Shown here: positions 1 to 7,118 of the stretch, piece after piece
Layout of the letters: each line of letters starts with the position of its first letter
How positions within the stretch are numbered: the first letter of the stretch is position 1
Made by a program: the position numbers and the translations under genes
The notes under the pieces: model-generated
Seen by the model: only the letters and a program-made list of their open reading frames with translations
Told to the model about the DNA's origin: nothing
The model's database searches: none
Assembly (NCBI GenBank): GCA_016926875.1
Contig: JAFGNU010000027.1
Location: 1 to 35,606, forward strand
Reading direction: 5' to 3'
DNA length: 35,606 bases
Source: Anaerolineae bacterium
Lineage (GTDB): Bacteria > Chloroflexota > Anaerolineae > Aggregatilineales > Aggregatilineaceae

Positions 1-3
1 ATT

Positions 4-729
4 TTAGCCGGATGGCTGAAGCGAGGCGTTGTCTTCGGCGGTTTCGAATGTAACATGCGCCTTGATCGTATATCCCCGTCCGTGTAGCGACAGGATGATA
101 GAGGGGTGTTTTGGATCGTTTTCGATCTTACACCGCAAGTTGCGTATATGATTCCGTACCAGGGCGGTATCTCCAGAGCCAGACGGGTATTGCCACAAGG
201 CTTCTAATAAGCTGGCAGCGGTATGGTGTTGGTCTGGACGGGTGCACAGGTGTTTGAGCAGTTGAAATTCGGTCGGGGTGAGATCGATTGGCTTGCCGTT
301 CACCGCAACGCTTTGCTGTCCGGAATCCATGTGGATGGTTGTTGCGCCATTTACCGCTTTTTTAGCGCGCCGCAACAACGCGCGCACACGCGCATATAGC
401 TCTCGTCCGATGAATGGCACCCGCAGATAGTCATCTCCGCCGCAGTTCAGCGCCCGGGCAACGTACTGGGCGCTTTGGTATGTGCTGACGAACAAGATCG
501 GCGCTTGATCGATAAGCGGCATAGTACGTAGTTGAGAGCACAGCTCGAACCCGCTCATGTCTGGCAGCATGATATCCAGAATAATCAGGCTGGGGCGATA
601 TTCTTTTGCAAGCGCCAGGGCGAGCTTGCCACTAGTTGCGCTTAAGATGTGAAAACCTTCTCGCTCCAATACAAGCCGGATATGGTGGAGAGTGATTGGA
701 TTGTGGGCAACGGCAAGGATTGTAATCAT
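4..729 (-). CDS. OmpR-type response regulator with a degenerate receiver (RR1)
   Basis: A 241-residue protein with an N-terminal receiver (about 1-120) and a C-terminal OmpR/PhoB winged helix (about 135-225). The likely phosphoacceptor Asp52 is present (LIILDIMLPD), and S82/T83 fill the Thr/Ser position. The two acidic residues that normally bind Mg2+ after the first strand are A8-H9 (ILAVAHNP), and the conserved Lys before Pro-Phe is V104 (YLRVPF). The DNA-binding half looks intact, with the usual HIRNLRCKIE recognition-helix region and terminal hairpin. I chose the ATG at 729 because it begins directly with the first receiver strand; a longer reading upstream adds residues unlike any receiver. 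It lies 133 bases downstream of RR2 on the same strand. The family binds DNA as phosphorylation-driven dimers; by inference this one may act without classical phosphorylation. Confidence 0.88.
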   Translation of the reverse strand: MITILAVAHNPITLHHIRLVLEREGFHILSATSGKLALALAKEYRPSLIILDIMLPDMSGFELCSQLRTMPLIDQAPILFVSTYQSAQYVARALNCGGDDYLRVPFIGRELYARVRALLRRAKKAVNGATTIHMDSGQQSVAVNGKPIDLTPTEFQLLKHLCTRPDQHHTAASLLEALWQYPSGSGDTALVRNHIRNLRCKIENDPKHPSIILSLHGRGYTIKAHVTFETAEDNASLQPSG

Positions 730-787
730 AGCCTGGATGCGCCTGAACGTCTGGCCGGGTTCGAAACAGGGTGTGTTCCTTGGCACT

Positions 788-793
788 AGTATA
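788..793 (-). promoter_or_regulatory. possible -10 box upstream of RR1
   Basis: On the minus strand the hexamer TATACT lies about 60 bases upstream of the RR1 start, inside the 133-base gap after RR2. No good -35 hexamer sits 16-18 bases further upstream (GTCTTA at 17), so this is a weak call. It would allow RR1 to be expressed separately from HK1-RR2. Confidence 0.25.
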
Positions 794-862
794 AGCGACA
801 AACGCGCTCATAAGACGTCCAAGCTATGAAACTTATGTGAAAAATGACGCCGAAGCCGGATT

Positions 863-1564
863 TTACCCGGAGATCATGTATCCCACGCCGTGAATCGTGC
901 GAATAAGTCGGGGGACTGTTTTGTCGCTCTCGACCTTCGCGCGCAGGTTGCGCACATGGGCACGAACCAGGTCCGGGTCGCCTGTATCCGGCGGATAGTC
1001 CCAGACCGCTTCCAACAGGTGCTGGGGAGACAGGGCCTGATTGGCGTGCTCCATCATATAGCGCAATAAGCGATGTTCGGTTGCTGTGAGCTGGATCGGA
1101 TCGTTACCCTCAACACTGAGCTGGTGTTTATTGGAATCCAACTCCAGGATGCCCAGTGTGAGCACCGGGCTTTCGAGCATGGCGGCGTGCTGGCCCCGGC
1201 GTATCAGCGCTCGAACCCGCGCGGTCAGCTCGGCCAGTTCAAACGGCTTGACGACATAATCATCCCCGCCGGCATCTAACCCGGCAACCACGTCGTCGGT
1301 ATGTCCGCGTGCGGTCAGAAACAGGATAGGCAGATCATTGTACTGGCTGTCTGCGCGAATTTTGCGGCAGACCGCCAGACCATCAAGGCCCGGCATGATG
1401 ATATCCAGGATGATCAGGTCAGGCTGGTGTTCGCCCAGTATCTTTAGCGCTTCCAGACCGGACGTTGTGCCACCAACTTCAAAGCCCTCTCTGCTGAGCG
1501 CGCGCGATAGGGTTCCCAAGACATCCGGGTCGTCATCGACTGCTAAAATGTACGGATTGGTCAT
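863..1564 (-). CDS. OmpR-type response regulator, canonical (RR2)
   Basis: A 233-residue two-domain regulator. The receiver (about 5-120) has every catalytic residue: the acidic cluster D10-D11-D12 (ILAVDDDP), phosphoacceptor D54 (LIILDIIMPG), T84 (ILFLTARG) and K106 (DDYVVKPF). A winged-helix DNA-binding domain occupies about 138-232 (RAHVRNLRAKVE, then IRTIHGVGYMI). Its ATG overlaps the TGA of the kinase HK1 as ATGA, so the two are probably translationally coupled and HK1 is the obvious phosphodonor. It resembles RR1 in both domains, including the stretch around LLEAVWDYP versus LLEALWQYP, which suggests a local duplication. Target genes cannot be told from the sequence. Confidence 0.93.
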   Translation of the reverse strand: MTNPYILAVDDDPDVLGTLSRALSREGFEVGGTTSGLEALKILGEHQPDLIILDIIMPGLDGLAVCRKIRADSQYNDLPILFLTARGHTDDVVAGLDAGGDDYVVKPFELAELTARVRALIRRGQHAAMLESPVLTLGILELDSNKHQLSVEGNDPIQLTATEHRLLRYMMEHANQALSPQHLLEAVWDYPPDTGDPDLVRAHVRNLRAKVESDKTVPRLIRTIHGVGYMISG

Positions 1565-4194
1565 GATGCATCTCGCGTATGATAAACCGGTAGATAAGTA
1601 ATAAAGCGCGTCCCCTCATTATAGGCACTCTGAACAATGATGCTACCTTTACACTTTTCAACAATTTGTTGACAGATGTGCAGTCCCAGACCCGTGCCTT
1701 CTCCAGCCGGTTTGGTAGTAAAGAAGGGCTGGAAGATCAGTTTTTGCTGGTCTTCGGCAACGCCGATCCCGTTATCCCACACAACGACCTCCACCCGCGC
1801 TTTGCTCTCGTTATACCGCGTTGCAATGGCGATCTGAGGCGAGGGTTGGTCGACGACGGCATCGCGCGCGTTGAGCAGCAGGTTGAGCCAGACGTCTTCT
1901 AGCTGCCCCCGGATGCCTACTGCCAGAGGGAGATCATTGGCCAGCCGGATGGACAGCGAAACGCTGCCCTGCTGAATGTGACTTTGAACCAGCATCAGCG
2001 TGTTGCGGATCGTCTGGTTGATGTCTAGTGGTTCCAGGAGTTCTTCAGGAGGATGCTGGCGGGCCATGCCCAGCAGCCGCCGCACAACTTCATGCGCTCG
2101 CTTGCCCGCGCGCGAGATTGCTTCCAGCGCCTCGGCGCTTGGATCGTCCGGCGACAGATCGCTCAGGATCAGTTCGGTGTCAACCAGGATGGTAGTCAGC
2201 GGGTTGTTGATCTGGTGCGCCACTGCGGCGGCCAGTTCTCCCATCGCCGACAGGCGTGCCGTCTGGACCAGCTTGCTTTGAGTGCGGTGCAGCTCTTCCA
2301 GGCTGAGTTCCAGGTCACGGTACAGCCGGGCGTTGCAGAGCGCGTTTGCTGCTTGCAACACCAATGCCTGCGCCAGCTCAATTTCGCGCCGGGAAAAGGG
2401 GCGGGTGTGCAGTGTATCGGTCAGGATCACCAGCCCGGCGGTTTCGCCTTTGATCACCAGCGGTACGCTGAGAAAACTTTTGCCACACCCGGTATCTGAC
2501 AGACAGCGCAGATCGGTGCTTGCCAGGTCAGCAGATGGTTCCTGGTTGGTCAATATCTGGTCCAACTTGGTAAAGTGTGACAGGTCAAAGCCCGGTTTGG
2601 GCGCTTCTGACCAGACTGCCTCGCCGTATGACAGAACGATATTCAGGTGGCGTTGCGCCGGGTTCCAGAGCGCGATCTCGCACCAGTCTGCCCCGGCGGT
2701 ATCGTTTATACGCTGCGCCGCCCGAAACAGGCGCGCCTGCTTTGCTTCCAGATTGGAACCGGTTAGCCAGGCGATCATCTCCGTTGCTATTTGCCGGAGA
2801 TGTGCCTGGTGGGAGGCAGGCTGCTCGCCACGCAGGGCGTGGATGTGATACAGCATTACCAGTCCCAGCGGGTGTTTCTCGGTAAATAGTGGGATGTGGG
2901 TGATGGCCTGTGCCTGGTAGCGATGGGGCAGCCAGGCGGCCAGTGGTTGGGTGCTGTGCGCGCTGCTGGGCGAGGTGGTAACGGTGAGTGCCTGGTTGAA
3001 GGCGTCTTCGATGTCCGGGTTTTCTTCAAGGATAATCACCGGGCCGTCGGCGGGCCGCCATATCGCGCGATGGCGCACAGCCAGCGTATCGAGCCGGTGT
3101 TGATCGGCGTGCCAGTCACCGATGTAGCACTGGTGCAGTCCCAGTGCCTCGATCAACTGTCCCGCGATGATAGGCAGCACCTGATCGATTGCCAGCGTCG
3201 AATTAGCCGCCTCACCGGCCCGGACCAGCGTGCTAAGCTCGGCAGTGCGCAGTATGCTTTCTTCATATAACCGCGCGTTCTCAATCGCAACCGCCGCGTG
3301 GGCTGCTAGGTCCTGGAGCAGTTCACTGTCGTGGGAGGTAAAGGTGCGATCGACATTTCTGTTATTGATGCCCAGCACACCAATCGTTTCACCCTTGAGC
3401 CGGAGCGGCACATACAACAATGATTTGACCAGGTACTCTGTTTTAACTTTCTGCCAGCCCTGATCACCTACCACGATCGGTTTGCCGGACCGGAATACCT
3501 GCCCGGCGAGTGTATCCTGGGTTTTGATACGGAAGTTTCGAGCGGTCTCGCTGTCAATACCCTTGACGGCGCGTATGTACAGGGCCTGTTCTTCTTTGTC
3601 CGGCAGCAGCAGCAGTCCTTCCTCGGCATTGCTCAGGCTGACCGCAGCTTCAACTACCTGGGTCAGCAGCGTATCCAGGTCCAGCACCGCGCTCAACGAC
3701 CTGGCCAGCGCGGACAGCGTGCGCTGTTCGGTGAGCCGCCGCTCCAACAGTTCGCGAAACCTGTCACGTTGCTGGTCCGCTGCGCTGTCCGGCGGGATCG
3801 ACATGGTGTGCCCCTGCAGGGCCTTGTTAACCTGACGCAGCAGCGTTTCGGGTTCAAACGGATACTGGAGATAGGCCGCTGCTCCCTGTCGCAGCAGGCC
3901 GTGTCGATCTTTGTACTGCTGATCTACCAGGGCGATCCACGGGATAACAGCAGACTGCCCTGAGCGCGTGATGCTTTCGATCAGCGGGCGATTGTCGCGG
4001 TCGCTCATGCGCGTGTCAATCAGCGCCAGGTCGAACTGCCCATGCTCGATGGCAAACAGCGCATCACCGGCGTAATAGGCTTTCTGGACGTTGTACCCGG
4101 CGCCTTCCAAAATATCCGACGTGCGGGAGAGGTCGTCCGGATCACTGGTGGCAACCAGGATGTGTTCGGCGTTGATTCTGAAGACAAAGTCCAT
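1561..4194 (-). CDS. Soluble hybrid sensor histidine kinase, REC-GAF(3)-HisKA-HATPase (HK1)
   Basis: An 877-residue cytoplasmic kinase with no membrane segment. Order: receiver-like domain (about 10-127), GAF (about 155-312), GAF-like (about 318-478), GAF (about 485-625), HisKA (about 640-712) and HATPase_c (about 760-870). The phosphorylated His is H660 (AVAHQINNPLT). The ATP-lid motifs are complete: N775 (LNLLLNARDA), the G1 box WDNGIG at about 806-811, and GEGTGLGL at about 831-838. The first GAF is the clearest. The N-terminal receiver keeps D60 but has V90 in place of Thr/Ser and Y111 in place of the conserved Lys, so it may not be a normal phosphoacceptor. The stop overlaps the RR2 start. 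Cys505, Cys564 and Cys570 lie in the third GAF. The ligand is unknown. Confidence 0.9.
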   Translation of the reverse strand: MDFVFRINAEHILVATSDPDDLSRTSDILEGAGYNVQKAYYAGDALFAIEHGQFDLALIDTRMSDRDNRPLIESITRSGQSAVIPWIALVDQQYKDRHGLLRQGAAAYLQYPFEPETLLRQVNKALQGHTMSIPPDSAADQQRDRFRELLERRLTEQRTLSALARSLSAVLDLDTLLTQVVEAAVSLSNAEEGLLLLPDKEEQALYIRAVKGIDSETARNFRIKTQDTLAGQVFRSGKPIVVGDQGWQKVKTEYLVKSLLYVPLRLKGETIGVLGINNRNVDRTFTSHDSELLQDLAAHAAVAIENARLYEESILRTAELSTLVRAGEAANSTLAIDQVLPIIAGQLIEALGLHQCYIGDWHADQHRLDTLAVRHRAIWRPADGPVIILEENPDIEDAFNQALTVTTSPSSAHSTQPLAAWLPHRYQAQAITHIPLFTEKHPLGLVMLYHIHALRGEQPASHQAHLRQIATEMIAWLTGSNLEAKQARLFRAAQRINDTAGADWCEIALWNPAQRHLNIVLSYGEAVWSEAPKPGFDLSHFTKLDQILTNQEPSADLASTDLRCLSDTGCGKSFLSVPLVIKGETAGLVILTDTLHTRPFSRREIELAQALVLQAANALCNARLYRDLELSLEELHRTQSKLVQTARLSAMGELAAAVAHQINNPLTTILVDTELILSDLSPDDPSAEALEAISRAGKRAHEVVRRLLGMARQHPPEELLEPLDINQTIRNTLMLVQSHIQQGSVSLSIRLANDLPLAVGIRGQLEDVWLNLLLNARDAVVDQPSPQIAIATRYNESKARVEVVVWDNGIGVAEDQQKLIFQPFFTTKPAGEGTGLGLHICQQIVEKCKGSIIVQSAYNEGTRFITYLPVYHTRDAS

Positions 4195-4235
4195 CGTATG
4201 GTCTCGCCATCCAACAGTCTGTATGTTTCTAAGGA

Positions 4236-4256
4236 TGTTTTACATCATATTTATGA
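4236..4256 (-). promoter_or_regulatory. Motif upstream of HK1, shared with HK3
   Basis: Read on the plus strand this site is TGTTTTACATC, three extra bases, then TTTATGA. It begins 41 bases upstream of the HK1 start. The same sequence, with one mismatch and without the three extra bases, lies upstream of HK3 at 14679-14696. This is a candidate binding site for a shared regulator or a shared promoter element; the role is inference. Confidence 0.35.
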
Positions 4257-4293
4257 AAGTTGTAAAGTGACGTACAGCAGGTGAGGAGTAGAT

Positions 4294-4321
4294 AAAAACA
4301 CCGTCTGCGTTAAACAGACGG
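4294..4321 (-). terminator. Intrinsic terminator downstream of the PspA-like gene
   Basis: On the minus strand a perfect 7-bp stem (CCGTCTG / CAGACGG) with a 7-base loop is followed, after TG, by a run of five T. It begins 33 bases after the stop of the PspA-like gene and faces the right way to end that transcript before it enters the HK1 leader. Confidence 0.75.
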
Positions 4322-4354
4322 CAGAAATGTAAGCAAATAGCGGGCGGCGAACGC

Positions 4355-4969
4355 TCAATCCTGGCCCATCAACCGCGCCCGGCGCCGGGCGAGATCGTCC
4401 TCGACAGCCTGTTCGTCGATGTCATCAGGTTCGTCCCGGCGTGCTGTTTTGGCGATCTGCGCTTCGAACTGCTGGCGTGCTTTGCGCAGCCGGTCGGACA
4501 GCGTATCACCGCGCGGTTCTTGATCGTCGGCGTTCGCAGCGACGGCTTTTTGCTGCTGGCGCGCTTCTGCTACGAGCGCTTCCAGTGTATTCACACGGCT
4601 GATCAGCTCGGACGTTGACAGGCGGTGTTGGGCCAGATCGGCTTCGAGCATGGTCATGCGCCGCTGCTGAATCTGCACCTGTGTGATCGTATGGCGCGCC
4701 GTCGCCTCGTCACCCTTGCTGAGCGCGGCATCGGCCTGCCGGTCCCCGTCGGCGATCTGGTGTTTGAGCGCGTTAATATCGCCGATCAGGCGTTCCTCAT
4801 GATCGAGCGCTTGATCGATCTGCTGGCGCAGCGCTGCGATCTCGCGATCAACGTTTTTGCCCAAACGAGGCAGAGGAGAGTGCCTGTCACGCTGCCGGGA
4901 ATCAACGCCTAAAACGTTATTGATGCTGGATCGAACCAGCACATTGAGTTTATCGATTAAGCTTGGCAT
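4355..4969 (-). CDS. PspA/IM30-family-like coiled-coil protein
   Basis: A 204-residue, highly charged, mostly helical protein. Residues about 1-22 (MPSLIDKLNVLVRSSINNVL) look like the short amphipathic helix that opens PspA/Vipp1 proteins. Residues about 38-150 form a long coiled coil with the family-like stretch of alternating Ala, Leu and charged residues (ALSKGDEATAR). A polar linker and an acidic/basic tail follow. PspA proteins bind and stabilise the inner face of the cytoplasmic membrane under stress. It is slightly shorter than typical PspA (about 220 residues). I chose the ATG at 4969 because an upstream extension would run across the promoter and contains no helical pattern. It is divergent from the WecG/TagA gene. 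The family call rests on architecture and would fail if a profile search found no match. Confidence 0.68.
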   Translation of the reverse strand: MPSLIDKLNVLVRSSINNVLGVDSRQRDRHSPLPRLGKNVDREIAALRQQIDQALDHEERLIGDINALKHQIADGDRQADAALSKGDEATARHTITQVQIQQRRMTMLEADLAQHRLSTSELISRVNTLEALVAEARQQQKAVAANADDQEPRGDTLSDRLRKARQQFEAQIAKTARRDEPDDIDEQAVEDDLARRRARLMGQD

Positions 4970-4975
4970 AGTTCT

Positions 4976-5004
4976 ATTGTACAGCGCGGAAGTTAAGACG
5001 GCAA
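4976..5004 (-). promoter_or_regulatory. Promoter of the PspA-like gene (leaderless or nearly so)
   Basis: On the minus strand TTGCCG is followed by a 17-base spacer and TACAAT. The -10 box ends only 6 bases before the ATG at 4969, so transcription would start at or next to the start codon. No Shine-Dalgarno sequence fits in that space. The same TTGCCG -35 with a 17-base spacer precedes the glycosyltransferase gene at 29279. Confidence 0.6.
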
Positions 5005-5097
5005 AGGCTTCGCCGCGCGCGGGCCGGTTTATTCGCCCAAATCCGGCGCGGCGCGGTACAATGCCGTCTGCTGTGGCTGTACCCGACGGAGCGGTGT

Positions 5098-5889
5098 ATG
5101 GTTGAACAACCACAGGACACATCCTCAAACCGGCGCCTGCACGTTCTGGGCGTGCCGCTTGATGCTGCCACGTTCGACAGCATGTTGGAATGCATCGCCG
5201 GGTGGATCACCAGCCGTGATCGCACATACCAGATTTGCACGGTCAGCCCGGAATTTGTGATGATCGCCCAGGACGATCCCGGCTTTATGCGTGTGCTGCG
5301 TGCAGCCGATCTATGTGTCGCGGACGGTGTTGGGCTGTTGTTTGCTGCGCGCTACCTGGGGCATCCGCTCCCGGAGCGCGTAACCGGCTCTGATGGTGTA
5401 CCGGTGATCGCAGAGCGCGCCGCACGAGACGGGTGGAAACTGTTTTTGCTGGGTGCGGCGCCGGGTGTGGCCGAACAGGCAGCCGCCAACCTGGTCAACC
5501 GGAATCCGGGATTGCAAATAGTCGGCACCTATGCGGGCAGCCCATCCCCGCACGAAGAAGAAACTATCATCGAGCGCGTCAATGCCAGCGGGGCGGATAT
5601 CCTGTTTGTAGCTTACGGTGCTCCCCGCCAGGACAAATGGATCGCGCGCAATGAGGCGCGGCTGGATGTATGCGTAGCGATGGGTGTGGGGGGCACATTC
5701 GATTTTATAGCGGGAGTTGTGCCGCGTGCGCCGCGCTGGATGCGGCGGTTGGCGTTAGAATGGCTATACCGTTTGATCAGGCAGCCCTGGCGCTGGCGGC
5801 GGATGCTGCGCCTGCCCCGTTTTGTGTGGGCGGTGCTGCGATACCGCGAGCGCGCGCCGAGAGATATGCAGGAGGACACTATCTTTTGA
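5098..5889 (+). CDS. WecG/TagA/CpsF-family glycosyltransferase (GT26)
   Basis: A 263-residue enzyme of the family that transfers N-acetylmannosamine, or a related sugar, onto an undecaprenyl-linked acceptor at the cytoplasmic membrane face. Family marks are visible: the N-terminal VLGVPLD...TF start, TVSPEFVMIAQDDP, the ADGVGLLFAAR stretch, LPERVTGSDGV with its conserved Arg-x-x-Gly-x-Asp, the FLLGAAPGVAEQAA nucleotide-binding segment, and FVAYGAPRQDKWI...GVGGTFDFIAG near the C-terminus. A basic C-terminal tail rich in Trp and Arg (RLIRQPWRWRRMLRLP) is typical and probably touches the membrane. A GGAG precedes the ATG by about 8 bases. The stop overlaps the start of the next glycosyltransferase. 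Exact sugar and acceptor are unknown. Confidence 0.9.
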   Translation: MVEQPQDTSSNRRLHVLGVPLDAATFDSMLECIAGWITSRDRTYQICTVSPEFVMIAQDDPGFMRVLRAADLCVADGVGLLFAARYLGHPLPERVTGSDGVPVIAERAARDGWKLFLLGAAPGVAEQAAANLVNRNPGLQIVGTYAGSPSPHEEETIIERVNASGADILFVAYGAPRQDKWIARNEARLDVCVAMGVGGTFDFIAGVVPRAPRWMRRLALEWLYRLIRQPWRWRRMLRLPRFVWAVLRYRERAPRDMQEDTIF

Positions 5890-7004
5890 CGATTTACATT
5901 GACGTATCGGCAGCGGTGAACAGCCGCGCCGGGTTGGGACGTTATGCGCGTTCGCTGACCCAGGCCATGATACAAGAAATGGATGCGCCGCCGACGTTGT
6001 TTTATAATCGGACTGCGCAGGCGCAAACGCTGCCTGAGTGGTCGGGAATACCACAGCGTTCGATTCGTTTGGGCTATAAACCCTGGCGGATGATGGTCTG
6101 GCTGGCACAACTGATGCACTTCTCCTTCAAGCGGCTGACACCCGGCGCAGAATTGTTCCATGCCACCGAGCATTTACTGATGCCGCTGGGCGGGGTGCCA
6201 ACGGTGCTAACGGTTCACGACCTGATCTACAAGCTGTTTCCCAAGCATCACAAGCGCCTGAACTACCTGTTTCTCAATGCAGCCATGCCGCTGTTTGTGC
6301 GCCGTGCCGATGCGATCATCACCGTGTCACAGGCCAGCAAAAACGACCTGATACGCCACTACGGCACGCCGGACAACAAGATCACGGTTGTGCACGAAGC
6401 AGCAGCGCCGCACTTCCGCGTTGTGCCTGACTCTGAGATCGCGCGCGTGCGGGCGAAATACAACCTGCCAGAGCGGTTTTTGCTATCGGTCGGCACTATT
6501 GAACCGCGCAAAAACCTATCGCGCCTGGTCGAATGTCTGGCCCGGCTGCGGCGTGACGACCGGAATTTACAGCTTATGGTCGTGGGGGCCAAGGGCTGGC
6601 TGTATGACGACTTTTTCGCGCGGTTGGAAGAACTGGATCAGCGCGATACGGTTCGGCTGCTAGGCTATGTGCCAGACGAGGACTTACCGGCGGTCTTCCG
6701 CGCGGCGACAGTGTACGTCATGGCATCGATCTACGAAGGTGCCGGGCTGCCGGTCCTGGAAGCGATGGCGTGCGGCGTGCCGGTTGTCAGCAGCCGCGAG
6801 TCTAGTATGCCAGAGCTGGGCGCCGACGTGCCGCGCTACTTCAATCCGTATGATGTTGATAATATGACGGACGTGCTGGGTATTGTGCTGTCCGATGATC
6901 GGCTGCGCGCCGAGATGGCGGTTGCCGGACCGGAACGGGCGGCGCGGTTCTCCTGGCGGCGGGCAGCCCGCGAAACGCTGCGCGTGTACCAGGGCGTGAT
7001 GTGA
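5886..7004 (+). CDS. GT4-family glycosyltransferase (GT-B fold)
   Basis: A 372-residue retaining glycosyltransferase. I place the start at the TTG at 5886, which overlaps the upstream TGA and gives the natural opening TIYIDVSAAVNSRAGLGRYA; a perfect AGGAGG lies 10 bases before it (5870-5875). An ATG further upstream would run deep inside the previous gene. The N-terminal half has the Gly-rich acceptor loop and TVHDLIYKLFP. The hinge has the typical LSVGTIEPRKNLSRLVE. The donor site has YVMASIYEGAGLPVLEAMACGVPVV, with the two Glu of the EX7E motif (EGAGLPVLE). Coupling to the WecG/TagA-like gene suggests that both build one lipid-linked or exopolysaccharide glycan. Donor sugar is not deducible. 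Confidence 0.9.
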   Translation: MTIYIDVSAAVNSRAGLGRYARSLTQAMIQEMDAPPTLFYNRTAQAQTLPEWSGIPQRSIRLGYKPWRMMVWLAQLMHFSFKRLTPGAELFHATEHLLMPLGGVPTVLTVHDLIYKLFPKHHKRLNYLFLNAAMPLFVRRADAIITVSQASKNDLIRHYGTPDNKITVVHEAAAPHFRVVPDSEIARVRAKYNLPERFLLSVGTIEPRKNLSRLVECLARLRRDDRNLQLMVVGAKGWLYDDFFARLEELDQRDTVRLLGYVPDEDLPAVFRAATVYVMASIYEGAGLPVLEAMACGVPVVSSRESSMPELGADVPRYFNPYDVDNMTDVLGIVLSDDRLRAEMAVAGPERAARFSWRRAARETLRVYQGVM

Positions 7005-7118
7005 TGGCACACCTGCTTCACAACGGGCAAGGGACGAACCTGATCGGCCTGAGCACGGGCGCGGATGTTTGTAGAGCGGCGCCTGGGAACAACAGCGGCC
7101 AACCGTTCGCCGGTAACG

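Noticed and set aside
5057..5062. TACAAT as a promoter for the WecG/TagA-like gene
   Set aside because: The hexamer is good, but the positions 16-18 bases upstream (for example CGCCCA) do not resemble a -35 box; kept out of the feature list.
7005..7118. Search for a terminator between the convergent GT4 and HK2 genes
   Set aside because: No stem with a T-run on either strand in these 114 bases, and nothing else recognisable.
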